A stretch of 64,000 nt of DNA from the NCBI GenBank assembly GCA_025153775.1, contig JAOALC010000001.1:372001-436000 (forward strand). The letters run 5' to 3'. Each line of letters starts with the position of its first letter. Within the stretch, counting starts at the first letter, position 1. The notes under the pieces are model-generated. The model made no database searches, had not been told where the DNA came from, and worked only from the letters and a program-made list of their open reading frames with translations. This document shows, piece after piece, positions 41,705 through 51,943 of this stretch. The DNA comes from SAR92 clade bacterium H231. GTDB taxonomy: Bacteria > Pseudomonadota > Gammaproteobacteria > Pseudomonadales > Porticoccaceae. A program made the position numbers and the translations under genes.

Positions 41705-42968
41705 CCGCTCTCTCGCTGAATGGCTGACTCTGATAGAGAGCAGGCACCCCAGCGAGATCGAGTTGGGCCTAGGCCGAGTTGCAGAAGTCTGGCACCGGTT
41801 GCTGCAGCAGCCCCGTCTCAACCAATGTAAACCACCTCTGGCCATTACCGTTGCCGGCACCAATGGCAAAGGCTCCTGCATTACCAGTATGCAGGCGCTG
41901 TTGCTGCAGCACGGCCACAGCGTTGGCACCTTTACGTCGCCCCATTTTTTAGCCTATAACGAGCGTATCTGCCTGGCGGGCAAGCCAGTTAGCGACGCTC
42001 TCATTGTTGATGCCTTCGAGCAAATCGAAGCGGTCACCGATGAGCTGTCTCTCACCTATTTTGAAGTGGGCACATTGGCCGCCCTGGTGATTTTTTATCA
42101 GGCCAGTCCAGATGTGATGCTATTGGAAGTAGGGCTGGGCGGCCGTCTGGATGCCATCAATATTATAGATGCAGATATAGCCGTACTCACCAGCATAGCG
42201 CTGGATCACTGCGACTGGCTTGGAGATACCAGAACAGCTATAGCCCGCGAGAAGCTGGGTATAGCTCGCCCCAACCGACCACTGATTATAGGTGAGCAGG
42301 ATTATCCCGAGGGCTTTGCTCAGTTAGTGGCTGATACTGGCGCCAAGCCACTCTGGGCTGGCCGCGATTTTACCTTTACCGGCGGAGAGCTTTTTGATTG
42401 CCAGCTTAGCAGCCCAGAATCCCCCCGCAGCTTTGAGCAACTTAACGGCCAGGGGCTATTGCCCATCAATAAAATTCTAGCGCTGCAGGCTCTCACAGCC
42501 GCGGGCTTTCAGCTAAATCAGCAAGACAGCGCCGCAGCACTGCAGCAGGTGAGCCTCACCGGCCGCCATCAGCAGCTGAGCTACAGGGGCCTGGAGGTAA
42601 TTCTAGATGTGGCTCATAACCCGGCGGCCGCCAAGGTATTAGCCGCAAGTCTGGCCCAGACAGAGGGCCGCACCATAGCCGTGGCAGCCGTGCTGGAAGA
42701 TAAAGACTGGTCGGGCATTATAGAGCCGATGGTCGATCCTGTTGATGATTGGATTCTGGGGGAAATAAGCGATAGTTCGCGAGCGCGCAAAGGCCAATCT
42801 CTGCTGGATTTGTTATACAATGCTGGCCAGACAGGCCGGTTGCAGCCATCAGTCGAACAGGCGTTTGAATTGGCCGTAGACAATGCAGCAGCAACAGACA
42901 GAATACTGGTATTTGGTTCATTTCACACTGTGGCAGCAGTACTTAAAATAATTTTGGCAGAGGTCTAA
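41697..42968 (+). CDS. folC: bifunctional folylpolyglutamate synthase / dihydrofolate synthase
   Basis: A 423-residue Mur-ligase family protein that adds glutamate to folates and to dihydropteroate. The P-loop is [16 protein letters not shown], then [39 protein letters not shown] and [15 protein letters not shown]. It overlaps accD by 8 bases and the next gene follows after 1 base, marking one operon. Confidence 0.95.
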   Translation: MPDRSLAEWLTLIESRHPSEIELGLGRVAEVWHRLLQQPRLNQCKPPLAITVAGTNGKGSCITSMQALLLQHGHSVGTFTSPHFLAYNERICLAGKPVSDALIVDAFEQIEAVTDELSLTYFEVGTLAALVIFYQASPDVMLLEVGLGGRLDAINIIDADIAVLTSIALDHCDWLGDTRTAIAREKLGIARPNRPLIIGEQDYPEGFAQLVADTGAKPLWAGRDFTFTGGELFDCQLSSPESPRSFEQLNGQGLLPINKILALQALTAAGFQLNQQDSAAALQQVSLTGRHQQLSYRGLEVILDVAHNPAAAKVLAASLAQTEGRTIAVAAVLEDKDWSGIIEPMVDPVDDWILGEISDSSRARKGQSLLDLLYNAGQTGRLQPSVEQAFELAVDNAAATDRILVFGSFHTVAAVLKIILAEV

Positions 42969-42969
42969 A

Positions 42970-43491
42970 TTGAGTAGTGGATTAAAACAGCGAATCGTCG
43001 GAGCCTTTGTGCTGGGCGCCCTGGGCCTGATTATTCTGCCTCTTTTATTTGATTTCGCCGATCCCAATCGTGTTGATCGCAATTCTAAATTGCCCCCAGC
43101 CCCAGAAATTGAATCCATTAGTGTGGCCAAAGCCGAGCGTCCCGAAGCCGTAAGCGACAAGCCCACAACCGCTGAGATATTTGATATAGAGCGCTCTACA
43201 GAAGTGACAGAGGCCAACGAAAAGCCTCCTGGCCTCAACGAATTGGGCCTGCCCAATGGTTGGATATTGCAGGTGGGCAGCTTCGAAGAGAAGGCCAGCG
43301 CCAGCGGTTTTGTAAACCAGCTGCGCCAACAAAAATACAATGCGTTTAGTAAGCGTGTCGAGGTCAAGGGTAGCACTCGCTACCGAGTCTATGTAGGGCC
43401 GAAAATTAGCAAGAGCCGAGCCCAGGCAGACAAGCAAAATATCGACAGAGCATTTAATACCGACGCCATTATTTTGCATTTTGTACCCTAG
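42970..43491 (+). CDS. dedD: SPOR-domain protein (DedD-like)
   Basis: A 173-residue protein starting at TTG, 1 base after folC. One N-terminal membrane segment (RIVGAFVLGALGLIILPLLFDF), a variable Pro/Glu linker (about 40-92) and a C-terminal SPOR domain (GWILQVGSFEEKASASGFVNQLRQQKYNAFSKRVEVKGSTRYRVYVGPKISKSRAQADKQNI). SPOR domains bind denuded glycan at the division septum; DedD assists cell constriction. Location between folC and cvpA is conserved. Confidence 0.93.
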   Translation: MSSGLKQRIVGAFVLGALGLIILPLLFDFADPNRVDRNSKLPPAPEIESISVAKAERPEAVSDKPTTAEIFDIERSTEVTEANEKPPGLNELGLPNGWILQVGSFEEKASASGFVNQLRQQKYNAFSKRVEVKGSTRYRVYVGPKISKSRAQADKQNIDRAFNTDAIILHFVP

Positions 43492-43501
43492 GGTTTAGGC
43501 T

Positions 43502-44002
43502 GTGGAGATTGCATCAGTAGACACCGCCATTGTTGGAATTGTCGCCATTTCTGGATTGGTCAGCCTGGTGCGAGGCTTTGTGAAAGAAGCCATGTCACTG
43601 ATTATTTGGCTGGCGGCATTCACTGTAGCCATGACCTTTAAAGAGGCCGCTGCCGATTTGCTGGTTAACTTTATTTCGCTGGCTTCGATGCGCCAGTTGG
43701 CAGCCTGGGCCGGGTTGTTTGTTGGCACACTGCTGCTGGGTTCGATGATTAATTTTTTATTGGGAAAACTGGTTAGCTCGACAGGATTGAGCGGAACAGA
43801 CAGGACGTTAGGGTTGGTTTTTGGTGTATTTAGGGGGCTGTTAATTGTGCTGGCGCTGGTAATAATTTTACCTCAGGCGGTACCAGTTGATCAGGACCCC
43901 TGGTGGACGGAGTCGGCACTGATTCCAATGTTTCAGGGGTTTGAATCCTGGGGCAGGGAGGCAGCAGCCGGCATTAAAGACTTCTTGACGAGTTGGATAT
44001 AG
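43502..44002 (+). CDS. cvpA: CvpA family inner-membrane protein
   Basis: A 166-residue membrane protein with about four hydrophobic segments (VGIVAISGLVSLVRG, SLIIWLAAFTVAM, LAAWAGLFVGTLLLGSMINFLLG, LVFGVFRGLLIVLALVIIL). It begins at GTG. RGFVKEAMSLIIWLAAF and the GTDRTLGLVFGVFRG region are the family's conserved parts. CvpA is needed for colicin V production and bile/envelope stress resistance in E. coli, and precedes purF there too. Confidence 0.93.
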   Translation: MEIASVDTAIVGIVAISGLVSLVRGFVKEAMSLIIWLAAFTVAMTFKEAAADLLVNFISLASMRQLAAWAGLFVGTLLLGSMINFLLGKLVSSTGLSGTDRTLGLVFGVFRGLLIVLALVIILPQAVPVDQDPWWTESALIPMFQGFESWGREAAAGIKDFLTSWI

Positions 44003-44005
44003 ACC

Positions 44006-45535
44006 ATGTGCGGTGTTGTTGGAATCTCTGGAACTTCTGATGTTAATTTAAAGCTCTACGATGCGCTTACTATGCTGCAGCATCGCGGACAGGACGCCGC
44101 TGGTATAGTCACCGAGGCCAACGGTGAATTGCATCAGTGCAAGAGCGAAGGCCTGGTGCGGGATGTTTTCCGCCGCAGCCATATGGTGCGCCTGGTGGGC
44201 TCTGTGGGCATAGGCCATGTGCGCTATCCCACTGCGGGCAGCTCTGGCCCCGCGCTGGCACAGCCGCTCTATGTGAATAGCCCCTACGGTATCTGTATGG
44301 CGCACAATGGCAATCTGACCAATGCCGACGACCTGCGTGAACATATCTTCCGCGCCGATCTGCGCCATCTAAATACAGACTCCGACTCTGAAGTACTGCT
44401 CAATGTATTTGCCCACGAGTTGCAGCTGCGCGGCAAATTAGAACCCACCAGCAAAGATATTTTTGCCGCCGTTGAACATGTGCACAAACGCTGTCGCGGT
44501 GCCTATGCTGTGGTTGGCTTGATTGCTAACTACGGTATGTTTGCCTTCCGCGACCCCAATGGTATTCGCCCTCTGTGCTTTGGCGTGCGCGAGACGCCGA
44601 CAGGCAAAGAGTATGCAGTGGTGTCTGAATCAGTGGTTCTGGACAGCCTCGGCTTTGAGCTGGTGCGCGATCTGGCTCCTGGTGAGGCGCTGTTTGCCGA
44701 TAAGTCTGGCGAGGTTCATCTGCAACAGTGCGCCCCAGACCACGAGCTGGTGCCCTGTATTTTTGAGCATGTCTACTTTGCCCGCCCAGATTCTTTTATG
44801 GACAATATCTCGGTCTACAAATGTCGCCTGCGTATGGGTGAGAAGCTGGCGGAAAAGGTACTGCGCTCTCGGCCCAACCATGATATCGATGTGGTTATTC
44901 CGATCCCGGATACCAGCCGAGTGTCAGCCCAGGCGCTGGCCGAGAAACTCGGCGTTAAGCTGCGCGAAGGCTTTATGAAAAACCGCTATATAGGCCGCAC
45001 CTTTATTATGCCCGGCCAGACCGAGCGCAAAAAATCTGTGCGCCAAAAGCTCAATGCAGTAAAGCTGGAATTTGCCGGTAAAAATGTACTGCTTGTCGAT
45101 GACAGCATTGTGCGCGGCACCACCTCCAAAGAGATTATTCAAATGGCTCGGGATGCCGGCGCCAATAAGGTCTATATGGCCTCAGCGGCCCCAGGCGTAC
45201 GCTACCCCAATGTCTATGGCATAGATATGCCCTCAGCCAGCGAGCTGATTGCCCATGGCCGCACCGATGAAGAGGTGGGTGAAATTATTGGCGCAGACTG
45301 GATTATCTATCAGGATCTCGACGATCTAATTAGTTCCGGCGCAGAGGGCAACGAAAATATTAAGCGCTTCGAATGCTCTGTGTTCGACGGCAACTATATT
45401 ACTGGTGATGTGGACAGCGATTACCTGGCACGCATTGAAGCCCTGCGCAATGATGCCGCCAAACAGAAAGCAGACCCCAATGCCGAGCCGGAAAAGGGCC
45501 AGGTGATTGGCATTCATAACAATAGCGTGACTTAA
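44006..45535 (+). CDS. purF: amidophosphoribosyltransferase
   Basis: A 509-residue Ntn-type glutamine amidotransferase fused to a phosphoribosyltransferase; it catalyses the first committed step of purine synthesis. Mature N-terminus CGVVGISG supplies the catalytic Cys after Met removal. Also present are [32 protein letters not shown] and the PRPP loop [17 protein letters not shown]. It starts 3 bases after cvpA. It has the E. coli-type short propeptide-less form. Confidence 0.97.
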   Translation: MCGVVGISGTSDVNLKLYDALTMLQHRGQDAAGIVTEANGELHQCKSEGLVRDVFRRSHMVRLVGSVGIGHVRYPTAGSSGPALAQPLYVNSPYGICMAHNGNLTNADDLREHIFRADLRHLNTDSDSEVLLNVFAHELQLRGKLEPTSKDIFAAVEHVHKRCRGAYAVVGLIANYGMFAFRDPNGIRPLCFGVRETPTGKEYAVVSESVVLDSLGFELVRDLAPGEALFADKSGEVHLQQCAPDHELVPCIFEHVYFARPDSFMDNISVYKCRLRMGEKLAEKVLRSRPNHDIDVVIPIPDTSRVSAQALAEKLGVKLREGFMKNRYIGRTFIMPGQTERKKSVRQKLNAVKLEFAGKNVLLVDDSIVRGTTSKEIIQMARDAGANKVYMASAAPGVRYPNVYGIDMPSASELIAHGRTDEEVGEIIGADWIIYQDLDDLISSGAEGNENIKRFECSVFDGNYITGDVDSDYLARIEALRNDAAKQKADPNAEPEKGQVIGIHNNSVT

Positions 45536-45565
45536 CGGGTCTATACTAAAACCCTTGAATTAAGC

Positions 45566-46750
45566 ATGGAAAAGGAAATGGACAAGTATCAGCAGGACAC
45601 ATTAGCTATTCGCAGCGGCTATGAGCGCACTCATGAGAATGAGCATGCGGAAGCTATGTTTCTGACCTCCAGCTATGTTTTTGAAAGCGCGGAGATGGCC
45701 GCTAAGTATTTTAGCAACGAGCTGCAGGGCAATGTGTACTCCCGTTACACCAACCCCACGGTGCGCAGTTTTGAACAGCGCCTGGCGGCCATGGAGGAGG
45801 GTGAGCAGTGCGTAGCCACCGCCTCGGGCATGGCGGCTGCACTCAGCGTGATTATGGCGCTGTTGCAGTCCGGCGACCATGTGGTCTGCTCCCAGGATGT
45901 ATTTGGCAGCACCAGAGTGATGATGGATAAATATATCACCAAGTTTGGAGTGTCGGTAACCTATGTGCCACTGGCCGATCTGCATGCCTGGCAGGCCGCC
46001 ATGCAGCCCAATACCAAAATGCTGTTTTGCGAAACGCCCTCCAACCCGCTATCTGAAGTTGCCGACCTAGAGGCTCTGGCTGCTATCAGTAAAAAAGCTG
46101 GTGCCACCTTTGTGGTGGACAACTGTTTCTGTACCCCAGTACTGCAAAAGCCCTTAAAGTGGGGCGCGGATATTGTTGTTCACTCGGCCACTAAATATAT
46201 CGATGGCCAGGGCCGCTGTCTGGGCGGTGCTGTGGTTGGTAACTCAGATTTAATGGAGCAGGTGGTAGGTTTTTTGCGCGCTGCAGGCCCCACCATGAGC
46301 CCCTTTAATGCCTGGGTTTTTCTTAAAGGTCTTGAGACGCTGCGCATCCGCATGCAGGCCCATTCTGCCAATGCAGCAGAGTTGGCTACCTGGCTCAATA
46401 ATCACCCCAGAGTGCAAAAGGTTTTCTACGCTGGCCTGGAGGATCACCCCGGTCATGCTCTTGCTAAAAAGCAGCAGTCAGATTTTGGTGGTGTGGTTTC
46501 TTTTGTGGTCGAGGGCGGTCGCGATGCGGCCTGGCGAGTGATAGACAATACTAAAATGCTTTCTCTAACTGCCAATCTGGGCGACGCTAAAACCACCATA
46601 GTGCATCCGGCCACCACTACCCATGGTCGCCTCACCGACGAAGCAAGAGCCGCAGCTGGTATTAGCGATGGCTTGGTTCGTGTTGCTGTGGGCCTTGAAG
46701 ATATTATTGATATTAAAGCCGACCTGGATCTGGGTTTAGGCGCACTATAA
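45566..46750 (+). CDS. metZ: O-succinylhomoserine sulfhydrylase
   Basis: A 394-residue Cys/Met-metabolism PLP enzyme that makes homocysteine from O-succinylhomoserine and sulfide. Motifs: AMFLTSSYVFESAEMAAKYF, GNVYSRYTNPTVRSFEQRLAAMEEGE, ATASGMAAALSVIMALL, VDNCFCTPVLQKPLKWGADIVVHSATKYIDGQG (PLP lysine in SATKYIDG) and LGDAKTTIVHPATTTHGRL. Pseudomonas has metZ after purF in the same order. ATG at 45578 is an alternative start. Confidence 0.95.
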   Translation: MEKEMDKYQQDTLAIRSGYERTHENEHAEAMFLTSSYVFESAEMAAKYFSNELQGNVYSRYTNPTVRSFEQRLAAMEEGEQCVATASGMAAALSVIMALLQSGDHVVCSQDVFGSTRVMMDKYITKFGVSVTYVPLADLHAWQAAMQPNTKMLFCETPSNPLSEVADLEALAAISKKAGATFVVDNCFCTPVLQKPLKWGADIVVHSATKYIDGQGRCLGGAVVGNSDLMEQVVGFLRAAGPTMSPFNAWVFLKGLETLRIRMQAHSANAAELATWLNNHPRVQKVFYAGLEDHPGHALAKKQQSDFGGVVSFVVEGGRDAAWRVIDNTKMLSLTANLGDAKTTIVHPATTTHGRLTDEARAAAGISDGLVRVAVGLEDIIDIKADLDLGLGAL

Positions 46751-46762
46751 AGTAGGTTGATT

Positions 46763-47389
46763 ATGTTTTTTAAAACCCCAGCAATACCCAGTGCCAGCGA
46801 GGCTCTACCAGGCCGCAGTCAGTCAATGCCGGTTAACAATGTTAACTATATTAATGGCCAGCCCATACTGGGTCCCTTTGCTGAAGGTTTGGAAACTGCT
46901 TATTTCGCTATGGGTTGTTTCTGGGGTGCCGAGCGCCGCTTCTGGGAGCAGCCTGGTGTGGTGACCTCTGCTGTTGGCTATGCCGGCGGCCACACGCCAA
47001 ACCCAACCTATGAAGAGACCTGCACTGGCATGACTGGCCATACTGAGGTGGTGCTGGTGGTATTTGATCCTGCGCTGACTAGTTATGAGAAATTGCTGGC
47101 TGTGTTCTGGGAAGCTCACGACCCCACCCAGGGTATGCGCCAGGGCAATGATCGCGGTTCGCAGTATCGCTCCGCTATTTATTGCTCCAGTACCCAGCAG
47201 CTTGAGGCCGCAATGGCGTCAGCGGAGTCTGTGCAATTGCAGCTAACGGGAATGGGTTTTGGTGAGATTACTACGGAGATTATGGCGGCTCCTGAGTTCT
47301 TTTATGCCGAAGAATACCATCAGCAGTACCTAGCCAAGAATCCAGCAGGGTACTGCGGTCTCCGCGGCACCGGCATCAGCTGCGGCTAA
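46763..47389 (+). CDS. msrA: peptide methionine-S-sulfoxide reductase MsrA
   Basis: About 208 residues from ATG 46763, which follows AGTAGG; a TTG at 46757 is in frame. MsrA repairs Met-S-oxide in proteins. The catalytic Cys is in [76 protein letters not shown] and the C-terminal Cys pair region [14 protein letters not shown] (resolving cysteines) are present. The 45-residue N-terminal extension resembles that of E. coli-type MsrA. Confidence 0.95.
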   Translation: MFFKTPAIPSASEALPGRSQSMPVNNVNYINGQPILGPFAEGLETAYFAMGCFWGAERRFWEQPGVVTSAVGYAGGHTPNPTYEETCTGMTGHTEVVLVVFDPALTSYEKLLAVFWEAHDPTQGMRQGNDRGSQYRSAIYCSSTQQLEAAMASAESVQLQLTGMGFGEITTEIMAAPEFFYAEEYHQQYLAKNPAGYCGLRGTGISCG

Positions 47390-47493
47390 ACCTCCATCAG
47401 CCAATAGTGATCTTGAGCGGAAGCAAAGGGTCTCTTTACTTGGGCAGCAAATCTGAGGTTAGTGAGAGCGCGCCTGTGCCTTGCAGTGTTTTG

Positions 47494-48720
47494 TTATTGT
47501 TCAAATTTTGGCAGTTTTGCAAATAATGTAGCCGATACGACCATAAAGGCTGCGGCTGTAAATAAAGATGCGGTATAAGTGCCAGTCGCATCACGAACCG
47601 CGCCAAGAATGACTGGACTAAGGCCCGTTGCGATTAGGAAGGTTGAGTATTGTCTGCCGTAAATCTGCCCATAGGCATGTATGCCAAAATATCTAGCCAC
47701 CAGATAGCCAATCAGATCAACTTCGGCACCCACGGAAAAACCTATAACAAATGCAGCTGGTACCGCGACCGCGGAACCAAATAGTGCCAGAGCCAAAACC
47801 CCTGAGATACAGGCGAATAGAATGGCAATGGCCACCCTAGGTGCAAAGATGCGATCGACAGCAAACCCCACTAAGAGACGGCCCAGCACAACTGCTATAC
47901 CAATAACACCGGCAATTTTGGCCGCGTCACCTGTAGTGAAGCCGACTTCCAGTAGAATGGGTACAAAGTGAATCATCAAACCGCCAAGCCCTAGAGACAG
48001 GCAAAATATGGCCGCCATAATTGTCCAGTAGGTGCGACTTTGCTTTGCGATTTTAAAGTCTCTGCTAGCCGCCTCGGTGTCGATCTCGATCGGAGTTTTG
48101 GCGCCATTGAGACGAGATAAGACTGCAACTATGATTAATCCCACTACCAGGGTGAAGGCGGCCATTGCAAAGTAAGCGCCTCGCCAGCCGAAGGATTCGA
48201 TAGCGTTACTGATCAAAGTGGGTCCAAATGTGGCTGCCACACCTGCACCTGATAGGGCGACGCCAAGGGCCAAGCCTCGTTGTTTGTTAAACACGGTGTT
48301 GATTGCGCGGGTATAGGCCAATGGTGATGATGCACTGCCAAGTATGGCCTGCAGCATTGCCAGCATTACAAAGGTAGCAATGGACTGAACAAACATACCC
48401 AACAATACATAGGCGAGGGACAGGCCCAGGAGTGAAATCATAACCGGTTTTACAAGGCCGTAGCGATCAACAATTAAACCCACAAATGGCAATGCTGCAG
48501 CCAGAGCCAGGGTCGACCCCAAAATTCCTAGGGAAGCTTGAGCTCGGGTCCATCCAAAGTCGGCGATCCAGGCTTCAATAAAAATTCCCTGAGTGTAAAA
48601 GGGTAGGGCAGAGACACCCACGCCTATTCCTGCCGCACAAACCAAGACTAGAAGCCAATGGCGAGCAAACTCTCCGCCGGTGTATTGGTCATTAATGTTC
48701 AGAGTTTCTTGATTGCTCAT
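47494..48720 (-). CDS. MFS transporter (OFA/monocarboxylate-like)
   Basis: A 408-residue, 12-segment membrane protein. The N-terminal half (GVSALPFYTQGIFIEAWIADFGWTRAQASLGILGSTLALAAALPFVGLIVDRYG) and SPLAYTRAINTVFNKQRGLALGVALSGAGVAATFGP are typical of oxalate/formate-antiporter and monocarboxylate-type carriers. It starts 5 bases after the FAH-family gene on the same strand, so both form an operon. The likely job is uptake of an organic acid later split by the hydrolase (inference). Confidence 0.87.
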   Translation of the reverse strand: MSNQETLNINDQYTGGEFARHWLLVLVCAAGIGVGVSALPFYTQGIFIEAWIADFGWTRAQASLGILGSTLALAAALPFVGLIVDRYGLVKPVMISLLGLSLAYVLLGMFVQSIATFVMLAMLQAILGSASSPLAYTRAINTVFNKQRGLALGVALSGAGVAATFGPTLISNAIESFGWRGAYFAMAAFTLVVGLIIVAVLSRLNGAKTPIEIDTEAASRDFKIAKQSRTYWTIMAAIFCLSLGLGGLMIHFVPILLEVGFTTGDAAKIAGVIGIAVVLGRLLVGFAVDRIFAPRVAIAILFACISGVLALALFGSAVAVPAAFVIGFSVGAEVDLIGYLVARYFGIHAYGQIYGRQYSTFLIATGLSPVILGAVRDATGTYTASLFTAAAFMVVSATLFAKLPKFEQ

Positions 48721-48725
48721 TCAGA

Positions 48726-49682
48726 TTACCGCCTTATAACTTTGTTTGAGATAACGCCAATTTTTTCAACTTCGAGCTCGACAATGTCGCCATCATTTAA
48801 AAAGCGCAGATGCTCCAGACCACAGCCCAATCCGACTGTACCCGAGCCAATGACCTCACCGGGGTAGAGGGTTTCGCTCTTACTGATATGGGCGATCATG
48901 TCTGAGAACTTCCAGTGAATTGTGTTGCTATTACTATCGCACCAAGTCTCTCCATTGACGCGAGCCTGCATACGCAAGTTGTAAGGATCATCGAGCTCAT
49001 CCCTGGTGACTATAACTGGCCCAAGAATAATTGAGTCATCAAAATCTTTGCCTTTGGCGGGCCCCAACATGCCTTGGGACTCGACCATTTGAGCGTCTCG
49101 TGCTGAGAAGTCGTTGTAAATCGTGTAGCCAAATATATGGTCCTCAGCATTGCCTTTAATAATGTCCTTACCTTTTTTACCAATAACGCAGGCCATTTCT
49201 AACTCAAAATCCATTACCTCGGAATAGGCTGGCCAGACAATGTCTTTGCCACTTGGTGCAACAGAAAAACGGTTGCCTTTGTAATAGAGGGGCTGTTGAT
49301 ACCAGACTTCGGGGGCTGTAAATCGACCACTAGCACGAAATTCTTGTTCAGCTTTTACGGGGTCATCCGCAGCCATAGCGCTCAGTTTAATCGCACTTTC
49401 AAACGCATTTTTTAGATGCTCTTCAAAACCCAGGCAGTCACGTATCTGAGCTGGTATAGGCAGTGGTGCTAACCAGTCCAGCTGGTCAGATGGGGTGGAG
49501 GCTGGGTCAGAAGCTAGCATTGCATAGGCGCGGTCAAGGGCAGGTTGGCCTGCCTCAATAAACTGTTGCATTGAGGAAAAAGCGATCTCCCCCGGCGCAG
49601 CCGCACTCAGGTTGACCACGCCGGCATCAGTCAAGGCACCCAGATATTCTGAGCCTTGCAGTTTGAACGTAAGTAATTTCAT
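48726..49682 (-). CDS. fumarylacetoacetate hydrolase (FAH) family protein
   Basis: A 318-residue protein. N-terminal domain MKLLTFKLQGSEYLGALTD; FAH catalytic domain with the metal ligands in EVMDFELEMACVIGKKGKDI and FGYTIYNDFSARDAQ; also GPVIVTRDELDDPYNLRMQARVNG and GEVIGSGTVGLGCGLEHLRFLNDGDIVELEVEKIG. Family members hydrolyse or decarboxylate beta-diketo or related acids, often at the end of aromatic catabolism. The exact substrate cannot be assigned. The promoter side carries two TGAC-based palindromes that suggest repression by a TetR-type protein. Confidence 0.88.
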   Translation of the reverse strand: MKLLTFKLQGSEYLGALTDAGVVNLSAAAPGEIAFSSMQQFIEAGQPALDRAYAMLASDPASTPSDQLDWLAPLPIPAQIRDCLGFEEHLKNAFESAIKLSAMAADDPVKAEQEFRASGRFTAPEVWYQQPLYYKGNRFSVAPSGKDIVWPAYSEVMDFELEMACVIGKKGKDIIKGNAEDHIFGYTIYNDFSARDAQMVESQGMLGPAKGKDFDDSIILGPVIVTRDELDDPYNLRMQARVNGETWCDSNSNTIHWKFSDMIAHISKSETLYPGEVIGSGTVGLGCGLEHLRFLNDGDIVELEVEKIGVISNKVIRR

Positions 49683-49766
49683 TTCTTATCTCGCTATATG
49701 TTGCGGCTGTACCTGATAAGTCAGGTACGCCTCTCATAGTCTTATTATTAGGCCAGTGATCTTAAA

Positions 49767-49801
49767 TGACTGATGGTCAGTATATAAATGACCGACGGTC
49801 A
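49767..49801. promoter_or_regulatory. pair of TetR-like operator palindromes
   Basis: TGACTGATGGTCA (49767-49779, near-perfect) and TGACCGACGGTCA (49789-49801, near-perfect), 22 bases apart centre to centre, that is two helical turns on the same face. They lie 85 bases before the FAH gene and 111 bases before the DUF1330 gene, in the divergent promoter region. No TetR gene is in the window. Confidence 0.65.
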
Positions 49802-49911
49802 TTGCAATGTTGAATTAGTTAAAACACTAGTATGATAAGGTCTGAACAACTGACCGGCTTCTTGCACCAGATCGGCAGTCAAAACTAAAACAATATTAGG
49901 AGTTAAACAGG

Positions 49912-50199
49912 ATGTCCGTTTACATAATTGCCAGATTTAAAATTCATGATCGCAGTGAATATGATAAATACTCAGCTGGCTTCGCAGAGGTTTTTCAGAA
50001 GTTCGATGGCAAGATGTTGAGTATTGATGAAGATCCCACCGTATTGGCAGGTGAATGGGATGATACAAGATCGGTAATTATTCAGTTCCCATCAAAAGAA
50101 TCTGCTTTAACCTGGATGACATCTGATGACTATCAAGCCATAGCCAAACACCGCAATGCCGGTAGCACAGTAAACTCGATACTTGTAAAGGCACTATAA
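49912..50199 (+). CDS. DUF1330 family small protein
   Basis: A 95-residue ferredoxin-like dimeric alpha/beta-barrel protein. SVYIIARFKIHDRSEYDKYSAGFAEVFQKFDGKMLSIDE and WDDTRSVIIQFPSKESALTWMTSDDYQAIAKHR are the DUF1330 signatures. No reaction is known. It faces away from the FAH/MFS operon, and shared palindromes suggest common regulation. Confidence 0.85.
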   Translation: MSVYIIARFKIHDRSEYDKYSAGFAEVFQKFDGKMLSIDEDPTVLAGEWDDTRSVIIQFPSKESALTWMTSDDYQAIAKHRNAGSTVNSILVKAL

Positions 50200-50292
50200 G
50201 CTCAGAAAACCTAAACCTCGCTCGGTCTTGAGGCTTGCCTGTGGAAGGGGCCACCCAATTAAACGCCCCGCTAATAAAAACCCAACAGCAGC

Positions 50293-51930
50293 CTAATTAG
50301 AAAGCCGAGTCCTCTCCGACTTAGGGTCCGCCAACGGAATCGCCTTCAACAGATTCTTGGTATAAGCCTTCTTAGGCTTGGCCCATAATGTCTCCGTATT
50401 TCCCTGCTCAACCAGCACACCATGATGCATCACCATCACCCGGTCAGAGATATAACGTACCACCGACAGATCGTGAGAAATAAACATCATAGTTAGATTA
50501 TGCCGCTCCACCAGATTCAGAATCAGATCCAGTATCTGCGCCTGAATAGTTACATCCAGCGCCGAGACTGGCTCATCAGCAATAATCAACTCAGGCTTAG
50601 TGGCAATGGCACGGCCAATAGCGATACGCTGACGCTGACCCCCAGAGAACTCGTGGGGATACTTGCGCATATGCGCTCGGGCCAGACCCACATCGTCCAT
50701 CAGCGCCTGTACCTGCTCAGTAACATTGTGCTTGTTGGCAATACCGTGATAGAGCAGAGGCTCAGCCAGAGTCTCAAAAACAGTCATGCGAGGATTGAGC
50801 GACGCATAGGGGTCTTGGAAAATCATCTGCATACGACGCCGCCAGGGCACCATCTGCTTTGGGCTCAGACTAGTTAAGTCAGTACCGTCAAAAGTCACAG
50901 TACCCTCTTGAGTGGGCACTAACTGAAGAATAGAGCGCCCCAGGGTTGACTTACCCGAGCCAGATTCACCCACCAGACCAAGAATCTCACCGCGCTTAAT
51001 GGTCAACGACATATCATCAACTGCTTTAACAGTGATAGTCTTAGAGCCAGAAAAGTCCTTAAACCAGGTGCGAATATTCTTAGCTTCAACCAGAGGGCTT
51101 CCAGCCTGAGCACGATTTTTCATCGTCTTAGCACCTTCCGGAATGGCACTTAAAAGACGCTTGGTATAGTCATCTTTAGTCTTATAGAAAATATTATCAG
51201 TGGTGCCAGACTCCATGGCCACACCATTGCACATCACTAAAATCTTATCGGCAATACCAGCAACCACACCCAGATCGTGGCTGATAAAAATGACAGCCAC
51301 ATCGCGAGATTGCTGCAGCTTCTTAATTAACTCCAGAATCTGCGCCTGAATGGTTACATCCAGTGCAGTTGTGGGCTCATCACAGATTAGCAGGCGAGGC
51401 TCATTGATCAGAGCCATGGCTATCATCACACGCTGACGCATACCGCCAGAAAATTCATGAGGGTAGCTATCGAAACGTCGCTCGGAATCGACAATACCTA
51501 CCTCATTGAGCAGCTCGATAGCACGCAATTTAGCGGTGGCGCGATCTTGGCGGCGCTCTTTATCAGGGTGGTAGATCAGAGGCTCAATCAGCTGCTCGCC
51601 AACGGTAAGATTGGGGTTCAGCGAAGTCATTGGGTCCTGAAAGATCATCGCAATATCATTGCCGCGGAAATGCCGCATGCGATCCTTGTTGCAGGTCAGC
51701 AGATCCTCACCGTCGAACATTGCGGTGCCACCTTCAATTTTAGCCGGTGGTTTGGGCAGCAGGTCGAGTAGGCTGTAGCAGGTGACAGACTTGCCAGAAC
51801 CAGATTCACCCACAATAGCCAGAGTCTCGCCAGGGTTAACCGAAAAGCTAACGTCGTCCACAGCTTTGACCAGACCATTTCTGGTGTGGAAATGGACCTT
51901 TAAATTTTTAACATCCAGTAGAGCAGCCAT
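50293..51930 (-). CDS. fused peptide ABC transporter ATPase (OppD-OppF/DppD-DppF type)
   Basis: A 545-residue protein with two complete ABC domains. First: Walker [28 protein letters not shown], signature FSGGMRQRV, Walker [14 protein letters not shown]. Second (from about residue 285): [20 protein letters not shown], signature FSGGQRQRI, Walker [14 protein letters not shown]. The fusion replaces separate D and F subunits, as in YejF. It powers import of peptides by the upstream permeases. Last gene of a four-gene operon on the minus strand, 13 bases after the OppC-like gene. Confidence 0.94.
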   Translation of the reverse strand: MAALLDVKNLKVHFHTRNGLVKAVDDVSFSVNPGETLAIVGESGSGKSVTCYSLLDLLPKPPAKIEGGTAMFDGEDLLTCNKDRMRHFRGNDIAMIFQDPMTSLNPNLTVGEQLIEPLIYHPDKERRQDRATAKLRAIELLNEVGIVDSERRFDSYPHEFSGGMRQRVMIAMALINEPRLLICDEPTTALDVTIQAQILELIKKLQQSRDVAVIFISHDLGVVAGIADKILVMCNGVAMESGTTDNIFYKTKDDYTKRLLSAIPEGAKTMKNRAQAGSPLVEAKNIRTWFKDFSGSKTITVKAVDDMSLTIKRGEILGLVGESGSGKSTLGRSILQLVPTQEGTVTFDGTDLTSLSPKQMVPWRRRMQMIFQDPYASLNPRMTVFETLAEPLLYHGIANKHNVTEQVQALMDDVGLARAHMRKYPHEFSGGQRQRIAIGRAIATKPELIIADEPVSALDVTIQAQILDLILNLVERHNLTMMFISHDLSVVRYISDRVMVMHHGVLVEQGNTETLWAKPKKAYTKNLLKAIPLADPKSERTRLSN

Positions 51931-51943
51931 AGTAATTAATCCA

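Noticed and set aside
47390-47493. Terminator between msrA and the convergent MFS gene
   Set aside because: Only a diverged copy of the CTGAGC...AAGGGTCT intergenic repeat is seen; no stable stem with a T tract.
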